A stretch of DNA of 64,000 nucleotides, taken from assembly GCA_964470965.1 (NCBI GenBank), contig CAYYIS010000020.1, forward strand, positions 15,025-79,024. Direction: 5' to 3'. The position numbers were made by a program, and so were the translations under genes. Below are positions 1 through 9,051 of this stretch, one piece after another (position 1 is the first letter of the stretch; each line of letters begins with the position of its first letter). Source of the DNA: CAYYIS01 sp964470965 (GTDB lineage Bacteria; JAAXHH01; JABIQT01). The notes below the pieces were generated by a model that saw nothing but the letters and a program-made list of their open reading frames with translations, was not told where the DNA came from and made no database searches.

Positions 1-1297
1 ATGTTTCCTCGTAGCATCCGGCGCTACGCAGTTCGTCGATAAAAATCCGGTCAGCTTCCCGCAGAATTGCAAGCCGCTCTGCGGTGACTTCACCCAGGAC
101 ACGAATCGCCAGACCGGGGCCCGGGAACGGATGCCGGGAAATGATGTCCTCTGGAACGCCCAATTCACGGCCTACAGCGCGCACCTCATCCTTAAACAGA
201 TCCCGCACCGGTTCGAGTAGCTTGAGGCTCAAGTCGTCCGGCAGGCCGCCAACGTTGTGGTGTGTCTTGATCGTATGCGCCGGTCCCTTCATCGAGGCAC
301 TCTCGATCACGTCCGGATACAGCGTTCCCTGCGCCAGGTATTCCGCATGGTGGAGTGTGGCGATCTCATCTTCAAGGACGCGAATGAATTCATCACCGAT
401 GATTTTGCGTTTCTCTTCAGGCTCCGCAACCCCTTCGAGGCGGTCAAGAAACCGGTCCGCAGCTTCTACGAAGCGGAAACGGCCATGAATCGTCTGCCTG
501 TACGTCTCCTGTACCTGTTCCGCCTCGCCCTTGCGCAGGACCCCATTGTCCACGAATACGCACGTAAGCCGGTCCCCGATGGCTTGACCGATGAGTGCGG
601 CGACTACCGTAGAATCCACGCCTCCACTGACGAAGCACACCACCCGACTTTCGCCCACCGTCGCCCGGATTTCCGCGATGGAGCTTTCGATAAACGCCTG
701 AGCCGTCCAGTCGCCTGTACATCCACAGATACGGTACAGGAAGTTCTTCAAAATCTGTGAACCCTGCGGCGTATGCACCACCTCCGGATGAAACTGCACA
801 CCGTACATCCGCTGCCCGGAATTGGTGATAGCAGCGATCAGTCCGTTGCCAGACCGGGCGACCACCTCGAACCCGGAAGGCGCTTCGCTGAGTTCGTCTC
901 CGTGACTCATCCAGACCGTCAGGTCGGATGGCAGGCCGGCGAACAGTTCGGAATCCGTATCTGCCTGAATGGTCGCGTGGCCGTATTCCCGTGTAAGGCC
1001 GTGAGTCACCTTGCCATCCAAATAATGTCCCATGAGCTGAACGCCATAGCAGATCCCGAGCAACGGCAAATCCAGATCAAATATTTTAGGATCCGGATGG
1101 GGCACACCCTCACCGTAAACACTCTCCGGGCCGCCGGACAACACGACACCGGCCGGTCCTCGTCTCAGAAGCTCTTCAGCCGAAATGTCATGGGGAATGA
1201 TCTCACAGTACACCTTGCTCTCGCGAATCCGCCGGGCGATCAACTGGGTATACTGCGACCCGAAATCAAGTATCGCGATCCATTCTCGGTGGGTCAT
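1..1297 (-). CDS. guaA: GMP synthase (glutamine-hydrolysing), 5' part
   Basis: Converts XMP to GMP with glutamine and ATP in purine biosynthesis. The frame opens at an ATG at 1297 preceded by CGGAG six bases upstream and stays open to the window edge, giving 432 codons; the usual length is about 510, so the last 80 or so residues lie outside. The protein begins MTHREWIAILDFGSQYTQLI, the class I glutamine amidotransferase start, followed by a GGPESVY segment. At the truncated end the residues read EADRIFIDELRSAGCYEE, the conserved C-terminal dimerisation region. It is divergent from nth. Recognition is firm; only the 3' end is missing. Confidence 0.95.
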   Translation of the reverse strand, partial: MTHREWIAILDFGSQYTQLIARRIRESKVYCEIIPHDISAEELLRRGPAGVVLSGGPESVYGEGVPHPDPKIFDLDLPLLGICYGVQLMGHYLDGKVTHGLTREYGHATIQADTDSELFAGLPSDLTVWMSHGDELSEAPSGFEVVARSGNGLIAAITNSGQRMYGVQFHPEVVHTPQGSQILKNFLYRICGCTGDWTAQAFIESSIAEIRATVGESRVVCFVSGGVDSTVVAALIGQAIGDRLTCVFVDNGVLRKGEAEQVQETYRQTIHGRFRFVEAADRFLDRLEGVAEPEEKRKIIGDEFIRVLEDEIATLHHAEYLAQGTLYPDVIESASMKGPAHTIKTHHNVGGLPDDLSLKLLEPVRDLFKDEVRAVGRELGVPEDIISRHPFPGPGLAIRVLGEVTAERLAILREADRIFIDELRSAGCYEET

Positions 1298-1953
1298 ATG
1301 TGGCTCCGATTGTTGGGCTGATTCAAAACCTTGTCCTGTTTTCCGGCCGCCACGTCCTGCTCCGGAAAAGCCTTGGTGTAATGCATTCCCCGGCTTTCCT
1401 TACACCGGGGACGCAGTCGATGATCGGGCGGCCACGGTAATCATGAGGCGTTGGCCTGGTCCTGGGCGCACCCGGTACCAATCCGTCGACCGTATCAGGA
1501 TTGCGTAGCCCGGCGGCGGCGGTGGATTTATCCTCGATGTGTAGTTTGAAAGAACCACCCGGCAGATTAACCGAGGCGATGCAGGTTTGAGCGTAGTCAG
1601 TATGCGATTCCATGCGAAACTTTCTTGTAACAACGGAGCCGGGCCGCACCACGTTCCATGCGAACGGCAGACCGGCGATAGGAGGAAGTCGGATGTGTAG
1701 GGCATCGTCGCTTGGCTATTACCATCCATCAACAGGCGACAGAAAAATCATAGATCTATTAATATAGGCACTTGCCGTATGAAATCCAAAAGTAAAAATT
1801 TGCATGGTATTTCATAGTTGCCATCTTACACCAGATTTAATATAATACCCGAAACAGATATAAAGCATTGTCCAGTCGGCTCCCGAAGACTGTCATTCCC
1901 ACAGGCTTTTTCAATCGGTATCGTCCACCGTCCTCAAAGCCCCATTATAACCA
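1298..1953. other. Non-coding stretch between guaA and nth
   Basis: No recognisable gene. The guaA-proximal half (to about 1730) is GC-rich and has two overlapping minus-strand open frames of about 110 codons, but neither resembles a family I know, neither has a good ribosome site, and they exclude each other. The other half (1735-1870) is AT-rich and should hold the divergent promoters. I looked for a purine riboswitch ahead of guaA and saw no match to its conserved core. Confidence 0.5.
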
Positions 1954-2598
1954 ATGCCGCGAGAGTCTTTAAATTCAAAACAGGGGCGCATGGCTGAGAT
2001 CCTGAGACGTCTCAAGGCGACATTCGAGGATCTACAACCGGCACTGGAATTCACGAACCCGCTTGAACTGCTGATTGCTACAATTTTATCAGCTCAGTGT
2101 ACCGACAAGCGCGTAAATCAGGTGACAAGGCAGTTATTCAAAAAATACAGGTCGGCCCAGGATTTTGTCGACACGCCTCAGGAAACGCTTGAAAATGAGA
2201 TCCATTCCACCGGCTTTTTCCACAATAAGGCCGTCAACATCAGGAAATGCACTCAGGCACTGGTTGAACGCCACAACGGTGCTGTGCCGGATACGATGGA
2301 GGCGCTGACCGACCTGGCGGGTGTGGGCCGGAAAACCGCTAACGTAGTCCTGGGGAATGCATTCGGCATTCCGGGTGTCGCGGTCGACACTCATGTAAAG
2401 CGCATCAGCGGACTGCTGGGGATGACGAAGCAAACGGATCCTGAAAAAATAGAAGCCGACCTGGCAAAGATCGTGCCGGAGGAGGACTGGACCGCATTGG
2501 GGCACCTTCTCGCCTCCCACGGTCGTGCTACATGCATAGCCCGGCGGCCCAAATGCGACGAATGTATCGTAGGAGAGCTGTGCCCCTCGCGGGCTTAA
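1954..2598 (+). CDS. nth: Endonuclease III
   Basis: Bifunctional DNA glycosylase/AP lyase that removes oxidised pyrimidines in base-excision repair. The 214-residue length is normal for the family. The helix-hairpin-helix LAGVGRKTA carries the catalytic lysine (K127), and VDTHV carries the catalytic aspartate (D145). Four cysteines, C194, C201, C204 and C210 in the C-x6-C-x2-C-x5-C spacing, bind the 4Fe-4S cluster. A second ATG in the same frame at residue 13 is a possible shorter start. It is followed 21 bases later by rfbF, with an AAAGG ribosome site between, so the two may be co-transcribed although the functions are unrelated. Confidence 0.95.
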   Translation: MPRESLNSKQGRMAEILRRLKATFEDLQPALEFTNPLELLIATILSAQCTDKRVNQVTRQLFKKYRSAQDFVDTPQETLENEIHSTGFFHNKAVNIRKCTQALVERHNGAVPDTMEALTDLAGVGRKTANVVLGNAFGIPGVAVDTHVKRISGLLGMTKQTDPEKIEADLAKIVPEEDWTALGHLLASHGRATCIARRPKCDECIVGELCPSRA

Positions 2599-2619
2599 AC
2601 CAATAACGAAAGGAATTTC

Positions 2620-3432
2620 ATGCAAGTGGTCATCCTCTGCGGAGGACAGGGGGCGCGTCTCCAGGAAGAGACACAGTTTCGACCTAAGGCACTGGTTGAA
2701 ATTGGCGCATATCCCATACTGTGGCATGTGATGAAGATATTCACGTCCTACGGATTTAATGAATTCATCCTGTGCCTGGGTTACAAAGGTGAAATGATCA
2801 AGCGATACTTCGTTGATTACGAGGTGATGCGCAAGGATCTTCGGATAACCACCGGACCAATGAAAAGCGTTGCCGTACTGGGAGACCAGGAACAGGAAAA
2901 CTGGACGGTCACCTGTGTGGACACCGGTGCGGACACACCGACCGGGGGTCGCATTCATCACATCAAGCAGTTTATTCCAGAAGACGACGATGCCTTTATG
3001 TTGACCTATTGCGACAGCCTGGGAAACATCGATATCCGGCACCTGGTGGATTTTCATCATAAAGCAGGAAGAATCGCTACGGTCACCGGGGTACGTCCTC
3101 CCTCCCGTTTCGGAGAGCTTCAGATGGACGGGAATATTGCCACCAGCTTCACCAAAGGTGCCCCCGTAAAAGCCGGATGGATAGACGGTGGGTTTTTTGT
3201 GTTCGATAGACGTATTTTTGATTATCTTGATGACAGTTGCTGGCTTTCGGGTGATGTAAGGGATGTTGGGGACGGTTCAGGCGCACCAACGCTCCAGCGC
3301 CTGATCGACGACGGTGAACTCAGTGTTTACCGCCACGAGGGTCTCTGGGAATGTATGGATACCCGACGTGAGATGGAAATGCTGACCACAATGTGGAAAA
3401 CGGGACAGGCGGCATGGAAGACCTGGACGTAA
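2620..3432 (+). CDS. rfbF: Glucose-1-phosphate cytidylyltransferase
   Basis: Makes CDP-glucose from CTP and glucose 1-phosphate, the first step to CDP-linked dideoxysugars of surface polysaccharide. The N-terminus VVILCGGQGARLQEET is the nucleotidyltransferase signature, with RPKALVEIG supplying the conserved lysine; further family hallmarks are HVMKIFTSYGFNEFILCLGYKG, seen here in part, and WIDGGFFVFDRRIFDYL. At 270 residues it is slightly longer than the typical 257. No CDP-glucose dehydratase lies nearby, so the rest of the pathway must be elsewhere, or the enzyme feeds another route. A close relative of glucose-1-phosphate nucleotidyltransferases with other bases cannot be fully excluded. 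Confidence 0.88.
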   Translation: MQVVILCGGQGARLQEETQFRPKALVEIGAYPILWHVMKIFTSYGFNEFILCLGYKGEMIKRYFVDYEVMRKDLRITTGPMKSVAVLGDQEQENWTVTCVDTGADTPTGGRIHHIKQFIPEDDDAFMLTYCDSLGNIDIRHLVDFHHKAGRIATVTGVRPPSRFGELQMDGNIATSFTKGAPVKAGWIDGGFFVFDRRIFDYLDDSCWLSGDVRDVGDGSGAPTLQRLIDDGELSVYRHEGLWECMDTRREMEMLTTMWKTGQAAWKTWT

Positions 3433-4295
3433 AAACATATCGTCATTCAGAGCTTGATTCGCTGATTCGGCTACTCGCAGACGACCATGAAAAAATGCAA
3501 TCCATGGTCAGTGCCCGGTTACTTGAACTGGGGGATCGGATCGTACCCTCTCTGTGGGATGCCCGTTCTGCAGCGGAGGAGACGGTTCGTTCGCGTATTG
3601 ACGATATTCTTGCGCGTCTATCCACCGAAGCCGGCGAAGAGCTGGCACTGAGCGAATGGCGGGGACTGGTGGAAGTACCCGGAGATGTGGATCTCGAACA
3701 TGGTGTGTCGATCCTGGCCAAGCTTCACACTCCAGACTTGAGATGGGCTCCATACGAAACGATGCTCGACCAGATGGCGGATGAGCTGGCCATAAGATTG
3801 AGCGGTATTCACGAGCCCAATGATATCGTGGAAATTTTCACTCGGTATATCTTTAAGGACCAAGGCTACAAAGGCGGCGAAGATGCTGACTACTTTGATG
3901 CGGACGAGCATTATCTGGACCGAGTGATCGAGAAAAAAATCGGCGTACCCATTGCTCTGTCCCTGGTCTGCCTGCTACTGGCGGACCGACTGTCACTACC
4001 GATTTTCGGTGTGGGCTTGCCGGATCACTTCATTGTAAAATACCAGGACAACGAAACCGAAATTTTATTTGCTCCTTTTCACGACGGAGCGGTCATCACA
4101 CGGGAGGAGTGCGAAGAGTTCGTCATCCGGCGACGGTTGCGATTTTTCGATGAGATTCTCGCCCCCGTATCCAACCGGTATATCCTTGAACGTGTGCTTG
4201 GCAATCTCAGGCGGGTGTACCTACACTGTCATGAACGCGACAAGATAAAAGTAGTCACACAATATTTGAAGCTTGTCAAAGGAGAGCATACGTGA
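3414..4295 (+). CDS. SirB1-family transglutaminase-like protein
   Basis: Member of the transglutaminase-like core 2 (SirB1) family, whose biochemical role is unsettled. The diagnostic region is the central part: Y-I-F-KDQGYKGGEDADYFDA, then RVIEKKIGVPIALSLVCL and the GVGLPDHFIVKY segment with the histidine of the degenerate protease-like fold. I prefer the ATG at 3414 (MEDLDV), which follows GGGACAGG and overlaps the end of rfbF; an in-frame ATG at 3393 is also possible. No tetratricopeptide tail is present. The stop overlaps the GTG start of the response regulator, so the two are translationally coupled. Confidence 0.82.
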   Translation: MEDLDVKTYRHSELDSLIRLLADDHEKMQSMVSARLLELGDRIVPSLWDARSAAEETVRSRIDDILARLSTEAGEELALSEWRGLVEVPGDVDLEHGVSILAKLHTPDLRWAPYETMLDQMADELAIRLSGIHEPNDIVEIFTRYIFKDQGYKGGEDADYFDADEHYLDRVIEKKIGVPIALSLVCLLLADRLSLPIFGVGLPDHFIVKYQDNETEILFAPFHDGAVITREECEEFVIRRRLRFFDEILAPVSNRYILERVLGNLRRVYLHCHERDKIKVVTQYLKLVKGEHT

Positions 4296-4972
4296 GCGAG
4301 AGTGTGCTCGTCGTAGACGATGAGCCAGACATCGTCGAAATCGTACAATACAATCTAGAAAAAGCGGGTTACACCGTCTTCACCGCCGAAGACGGTACGA
4401 CTGCTTTAAAATTTGCCCGGGAAACGGCACTCTCATTGATAGTCCTCGACCTCATGCTGCCCGGACTGGAAGGCACCGATGTCTGCCGCATACTCAAGCA
4501 AGATGAGCGGACCCGGAACATACCGATCCTGATGCTTACCGCCAAGGGAGAGGAAACCGACCGGGTGGTAGGACTGGAACTGGGGGCCGATGATTATGTG
4601 GTCAAACCGTTCAGTCCCAAGGAACTGGTCCTACGCATCAATGCCATCCTACGCAGAACCCAGGGCCACACCGCGGTGTCTGGTATGATACACATCGGAC
4701 CGCTCTCCTTGGACATTGAAGGCCATACGGTTTTGGTCAACGAGATACCCGTATCGTTAACGGCCACAGAGTTCAAATTAATAACAACGCTCTATGGACG
4801 GCGGGGTCGTGTACAGTCACGGAATGAATTACTGGACGTAGTTTGGGGTTACGACTATATGGGTTACGGCCGTACTGTAGACGCTCACGTCAAACGCCTT
4901 AGGGAAAAACTCGGAGATGCCAGCACACTGATCGAAACGGTGCGCGGCGTCGGATATCGGTTTACGAAATAA
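4292..4972 (+). CDS. phoB: OmpR/PhoB-family response regulator
   Basis: DNA-binding transcription regulator. The receiver domain has the acidic pair VVDDEPD, the phospho-acceptor D53 in VLDLMLPG, and the conserved lysine in DDYVVKPFSP; the C-terminal winged helix ends in VRGVGYRFTK with the RTVDAHVKRLREKLG recognition-helix region. The start is GTG, four bases overlapping the previous gene, behind AAAGGAGAG. The partner kinase follows 132 bases downstream. The receiver and winged-helix composition is that of PhoB; a Pho-box-like site found at 8911-8966 supports that assignment, though the symbol remains an inference from family and context. Confidence 0.85.
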   Translation: MSESVLVVDDEPDIVEIVQYNLEKAGYTVFTAEDGTTALKFARETALSLIVLDLMLPGLEGTDVCRILKQDERTRNIPILMLTAKGEETDRVVGLELGADDYVVKPFSPKELVLRINAILRRTQGHTAVSGMIHIGPLSLDIEGHTVLVNEIPVSLTATEFKLITTLYGRRGRVQSRNELLDVVWGYDYMGYGRTVDAHVKRLREKLGDASTLIETVRGVGYRFTK

Positions 4973-5104
4973 ACGCGGAGTGCGAAATGAAATACCTCCG
5001 TCAAGAGACCTTAACTTACACTCATCCTCCAAATAATCGCTCAAAGCATTTGATTAATCTTAAATCATTCCTCATTCCTCATTCCGAACTTCGCATTTGA
5101 AATT

Positions 5105-6946
5105 ATGCGCTTATCCTTGCACACTAAACTGTTCCTCAGTTACATTACGCTCATCGTGATAATCGTGGTGTCCGTGTATGCGTACCTGACCCGTTCTCTC
5201 CGCGAAGACCTTTATCAAAGAACGCGTCATGGACTTCTTACGAACACGCGGCTCGCGCAGTCCTATTTTGAAGCGTATTCGCCTGATACGCTTTCCTACG
5301 AAACCGTAGACCCAATCTGCGATCAGCTCGGTGAGGAGAGCGGCGCCCGAGTAACAATTGTCACGTTGGACGGGCGCGTACTGGGGGATTCTTCCATACG
5401 GCTGGCAGACCTGCCCGCTATTGAGAACCACGCTACACGTCCCGAGATTGTGGAAGCCCAACGGTCATCGGTAGGTCAGAGTATCCGGTACAGCGAAACG
5501 GTCAGTATGGATATGGCGTATGCCGCCGTGCCGTTCTCATTACCCGCAAAGGGGGCCGGTGTGGTGCGCCTAGCGCTTCCTATAGAAGGATTCGAGTGGA
5601 TCGAAGAGCAGACACAACGTATCGTGATATTGGCGGCTTTGACGGGGCTGTTGATCGCGGTGGTCTTGAGCTATTCTACGTCCCGACTGGTATCCAGGCC
5701 GATTGAACGTATGACCAACGTGGCCGAACAACTGGCTGAGGGCGATTTCACCGTCACCGCTAGTGCACCGGGGCATATGGAGCTGCACGTACTCGCTGAT
5801 GCGTTGAACGATATGGCGGCGCAGTCCAAGGCGCGTCTTAATCAAATCGCAGAAGAAAACGCCCAACTCGAAGCGGTACTCTCTGGCATGGCCGAAGGTG
5901 TGATGGTAATCGACCCTGACGGGCGTATCATTATGACCAATCCGTCGTTCATGGAAATGTCTGAAATGGAGACATGGGAGGATGGAAAACGCCCCATCGA
6001 GATGATTGCCAGTGACGATCTTCAGGAGGCGGTCGATGCAGCACTTGATGCAACCAGCACGGAATACAAGGAGCTCTCGCTCAAAATAACCCTGGCGGGC
6101 GTCGACCGGACGTTTGATGTGCATCTGACACCAATCCGGATAGATCAGGAGTCCAACGGCCTGGTGGTGGTGTTTCACGACATCACAGAACTGCAACGCC
6201 TTGAACAGGTGCGGCGGGATTTTGTGGCCAACGTATCGCATGAACTGCGGACGCCGTTGACCTCCATCAAAGGATATACAGAAACGCTGCTCGACGGTGC
6301 TTTAGATGAACCGACCGACGCCCGACGCTTTCTCAAATCCCTGCAACGGCATACACTCCGGCTTCAGGCGATCGTTGAGGATCTTCTGCAGTTGTCCAGG
6401 TTGGAATCTGGACTGCTGGAGCCTGACTTTCATCCCTGTGATCTCGGCGCGCTCGCAAAACGGGTCGCGGAGTCTATGGAAGATCGGATGATCAGCCGGA
6501 AGCTCGAACTGAAGCTGGAACTGGAGCTGAATGTCGATAAAAATGTAAAAGGAGATGACAAGCTTCTGGAGCAGGTTCTGTTTAACCTTATAGACAACGC
6601 CATTAAATATACACCTGAAGAAGGAACCATCACCCTGCGGACATATGAACAGGATGATGCCGTCTGCCTCGATGTGGAAGACACCGGCATCGGTATCCCC
6701 GCGGACGCGTTGAATCGTATTTTCGAGCGCTTCTACCGGGTGGACAGAGCAAGGTCACGCGAAATGGGAGGTACCGGCCTGGGACTGTCGATCGTTCGGC
6801 ACGCCATGGAGACTCACGGAGGGCGACTGGATGTGGAGAGTGAGGTGGGTCGGGGCACCAGGTTTACCGTGGCCTTACCGTTGATGGGACCGCCGCCAGA
6901 AGAAAAGAGGGCGCCCATTGGAGAAGGAGGCACGCTTACCAGCTAG
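5105..6946 (+). CDS. phoR: PhoR-type sensor histidine kinase
   Basis: Membrane sensor kinase of 613 residues. Order of parts: N-terminal membrane helix (LFLSYITLIVIIVVSVYAYL region), an extracytoplasmic sensing domain of about 140 residues, a second helix near residues 175-197, a HAMP domain (PIERMTNVAEQLAEGDF), a PAS domain (LEAVLSGMAEGVMVIDPDG), the dimerisation helix with phospho-acceptor H379 in VSHELRTPLTSIKGY, and the ATPase domain with NLIDNAIKYTPEEG, DTGIGIPAD and GGTGLGLSIV. This arrangement is that of PhoR, whose partner gene lies immediately upstream. The intervening 132 bases are AT-rich with short CATTCCT repeats. Confidence 0.88.
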   Translation: MRLSLHTKLFLSYITLIVIIVVSVYAYLTRSLREDLYQRTRHGLLTNTRLAQSYFEAYSPDTLSYETVDPICDQLGEESGARVTIVTLDGRVLGDSSIRLADLPAIENHATRPEIVEAQRSSVGQSIRYSETVSMDMAYAAVPFSLPAKGAGVVRLALPIEGFEWIEEQTQRIVILAALTGLLIAVVLSYSTSRLVSRPIERMTNVAEQLAEGDFTVTASAPGHMELHVLADALNDMAAQSKARLNQIAEENAQLEAVLSGMAEGVMVIDPDGRIIMTNPSFMEMSEMETWEDGKRPIEMIASDDLQEAVDAALDATSTEYKELSLKITLAGVDRTFDVHLTPIRIDQESNGLVVVFHDITELQRLEQVRRDFVANVSHELRTPLTSIKGYTETLLDGALDEPTDARRFLKSLQRHTLRLQAIVEDLLQLSRLESGLLEPDFHPCDLGALAKRVAESMEDRMISRKLELKLELELNVDKNVKGDDKLLEQVLFNLIDNAIKYTPEEGTITLRTYEQDDAVCLDVEDTGIGIPADALNRIFERFYRVDRARSREMGGTGLGLSIVRHAMETHGGRLDVESEVGRGTRFTVALPLMGPPPEEKRAPIGEGGTLTS

Positions 6947-7323
6947 ATTAAGTAAAATCGGTTCCGAAACAAGACCGCCTCTGCCTCAAAGTGCGTCTAT
7001 TCAGACTGCTGAAATAATCCAAACCCCTATGTCGTGGAATCGCCCCAACACACACTGATTCTGAACCAGGTATTACATGAATCGGTTGAATCATTTCTGG
7101 CTTCAGGATTAAAAGGACTCCAACTCCCCTACCAATCTGAACCATTGAAACTGATATAGAAATCTGGATCGTTTTCTTACCGGATGGCTGCTAAAGCGGT
7201 CAATAATAAAGCGGAGGTGCTGTTTTACCCAGTCAGGATCAAAAGCACTTTTGATCATCATGGATACGCGGTAAACACACGGGGTTGTCAAACCATTGGC
7301 ATTGTACCTGGAGTCATCCGCTT
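6947..7323. other. Intergenic stretch after the sensor kinase gene
   Basis: 377 bases between the converging sensor kinase and M28 peptidase genes. No open frame here resembles a protein family, and I see no clear hairpin terminator followed by a T-run on either strand. Confidence 0.5.
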
Positions 7324-8724
7324 CTACCGTCGCCTCGGGATAAGTTCCGACGGAAACACCACCACGCTTTCATTTCCGGTCTTACCGACAGCCGAAACGC
7401 CGAACAGGTAGTTATCGATCACAATATTTTCGAGAGTATACTCCGTAGCGGTTCCAACAAAACGGCTGTGCTGCCACTGGGGCGCCGTCGTGTTCCGCCA
7501 GTGGACCACATAGCCTGCAAGGTTCGGATCCTCTACCGCCTCCCAGGCCAGCCTGGTGGATGGTTGCACGGCACCGCCGATATGGACGGACGGTGGCTGT
7601 GGCGGAGCCCAGGCCAGAGAGGCCAGCGTAATAGCGTTGACCGCCGTCAGTTTGGCTGCGTATTCAAAATCCACGCCCTCAATTACATCACCGTATTCAA
7701 TCCCGTTTTCCACCCGTACATTCTGATGCTGACGCGTATAGTTCTCATGCGTCTCCATTATGCGGACTCCGGTGAACCCTGCATCGTTGAATGGTCGATG
7801 ATGACCACCTCGTCCGAACCGGTCAAGACGGTAGATCATGATAGCAGTGAGATTGGGAATATAGGTATCCGTCATCTGGTGCACATAACGGGCGAGCTGG
7901 CGCGACGGGCCGTCCACTTCACCTCCGTAGAACCGGCGGCGGCGGCGCTGCTCTTCCGTCTCCGTTACAGGCGTCGGTTCGGAAAACACCCGGAACGTGG
8001 AATTATCGATCACACCGTCCACCCCCTGTATATTGCCGATCATATCGTTGTTCAGCACCCCCACGATCCGCCAGCCTTTTTCCTTAGCGATATTCGCCAT
8101 ATGCCGTCCACCTAACAGTCCCTGCTCTTCACCGGACAGGCCGGCATATACGATGCTGCTGCTGAATTCATAGGGCGTAAGCAGACGCGCCGCCTCCAGG
8201 ACACCCGCCATACCGGATGCGTTATCGTTGGCGCCAGGCGCATCGGTCACGCCATCTGAACTGTTCGATGCGCGGGAATCGATGTCGCCGGACATGATGA
8301 CATAGCGGTCAGGGTGTATCGTGCCACGCTGAATTGCCACCACGTTCACCACCCACGTATCTTTCTCTATCCGAGAGTCCGGACGCCCCTCCACCAGGCT
8401 GTACTGATAAGATACCTCCAACTTGTCGGCGGCACCCGAAATACGCTCGAACTCCGATTTGATCCAGCGGCGCGCAGCTCCAATACCACGCACTTGGGAA
8501 ACGGTATCTGACAACGTGTTCCGTGTGCCGAAACCTACCAGTTTGCGGATATCCGTTTCGATACGCTCGGGCGATGAGGCGTTTACGATATCGTAGATCC
8601 TCAAATCTACAGGCGGAGCAGGGGACACGGTCTGGGCGGAGGTAATAGACGCACAAAGGATGGTGGTTACCATAGCACCACCCAAAACCCTAGCAACATG
8701 TGTTAACCGAACACACGGTCCCAT
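7324..8724 (-). CDS. Secreted M28-family zinc peptidase
   Basis: Exported aminopeptidase-like metalloprotease of 466 residues. A signal peptide (VLGGAMVTTILCASITSAQT) is followed by a protease-associated region and the M28 core: SGDIDSRASNSS, DAPGANDNASGMAG with a zinc-bridging aspartate, the catalytic pair in LSGEEQGLLGG, NNDMIGN, and a late HENYTRQHQN histidine. The first zinc ligand, usually H in a GxHxDS motif, is D here (GDIDSR), a variant I know from other bacterial M28 proteins. A fibronectin-III-like domain (residues 375-460) forms the C-terminus. The start ATG follows GAAAGGATC. Likely role is peptide scavenging in the periplasm or outside. Confidence 0.85.
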   Translation of the reverse strand: MGPCVRLTHVARVLGGAMVTTILCASITSAQTVSPAPPVDLRIYDIVNASSPERIETDIRKLVGFGTRNTLSDTVSQVRGIGAARRWIKSEFERISGAADKLEVSYQYSLVEGRPDSRIEKDTWVVNVVAIQRGTIHPDRYVIMSGDIDSRASNSSDGVTDAPGANDNASGMAGVLEAARLLTPYEFSSSIVYAGLSGEEQGLLGGRHMANIAKEKGWRIVGVLNNDMIGNIQGVDGVIDNSTFRVFSEPTPVTETEEQRRRRRFYGGEVDGPSRQLARYVHQMTDTYIPNLTAIMIYRLDRFGRGGHHRPFNDAGFTGVRIMETHENYTRQHQNVRVENGIEYGDVIEGVDFEYAAKLTAVNAITLASLAWAPPQPPSVHIGGAVQPSTRLAWEAVEDPNLAGYVVHWRNTTAPQWQHSRFVGTATEYTLENIVIDNYLFGVSAVGKTGNESVVVFPSELIPRRR

Positions 8725-8910
8725 ACTCAGATCCTTTCATGGACTTTCATAATCGATTAATCAATTTTGTGGTGTTTATTTCATTTGAACATAACTATCC
8801 CAGAATGATTCATCAAGCAAATACCTTCAAAAGATCGTCGATAGGGTCCTATTCAAATCGCATTAAAGGCTGTGCACCGTTATCTGTTAAATATCTTGTG
8901 ATCATATCAA

Positions 8911-8966
8911 TCGTCACACAATAGTCACACAGGTGTCATATTTGTCACATAAACACATGATATCTT
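8911..8966 (+). promoter_or_regulatory. Pho-box-like repeats and -10 element ahead of the porin
   Basis: Direct repeats GTCACA (8913), GTCACA (8924) and GTCATA (8935) recur every 11 bases, with a fourth GTCACA at 8944. An 11-base period of TGTCA-type repeats is the established PhoB binding pattern. TATCTT at 8961-8966 lies 11 bases after the last repeat, the spacing expected when PhoB replaces a -35 element. Transcription would start near 8973, about 80 bases before the porin ATG. Confidence 0.7.
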
Positions 8967-9051
8967 GCAGGACATGTCCCAGCTGGCGTAGAATGGTCAC
9001 AGCAATTATCGTCATTTTCACGAAGCAGTGTCCTTTCAGGAGAGATTCAGC

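Noticed and set aside
2134..3060. 308-codon minus-strand open frame
   Set aside because: It lies antisense to nth and rfbF, both firmly identified, has no ribosome site and no family resemblance.
4973..5104. Short CATTCCT repeats between the regulator and kinase genes
   Set aside because: Only two or three imperfect heptamers in AT-rich DNA; not long enough to call a repeat element or regulatory site.
7285..8115. 276-codon plus-strand open frame
   Set aside because: Antisense to the M28 peptidase gene, which has a signal peptide and all main motifs; the frame has histidine/arginine-rich composition typical of a shadow.
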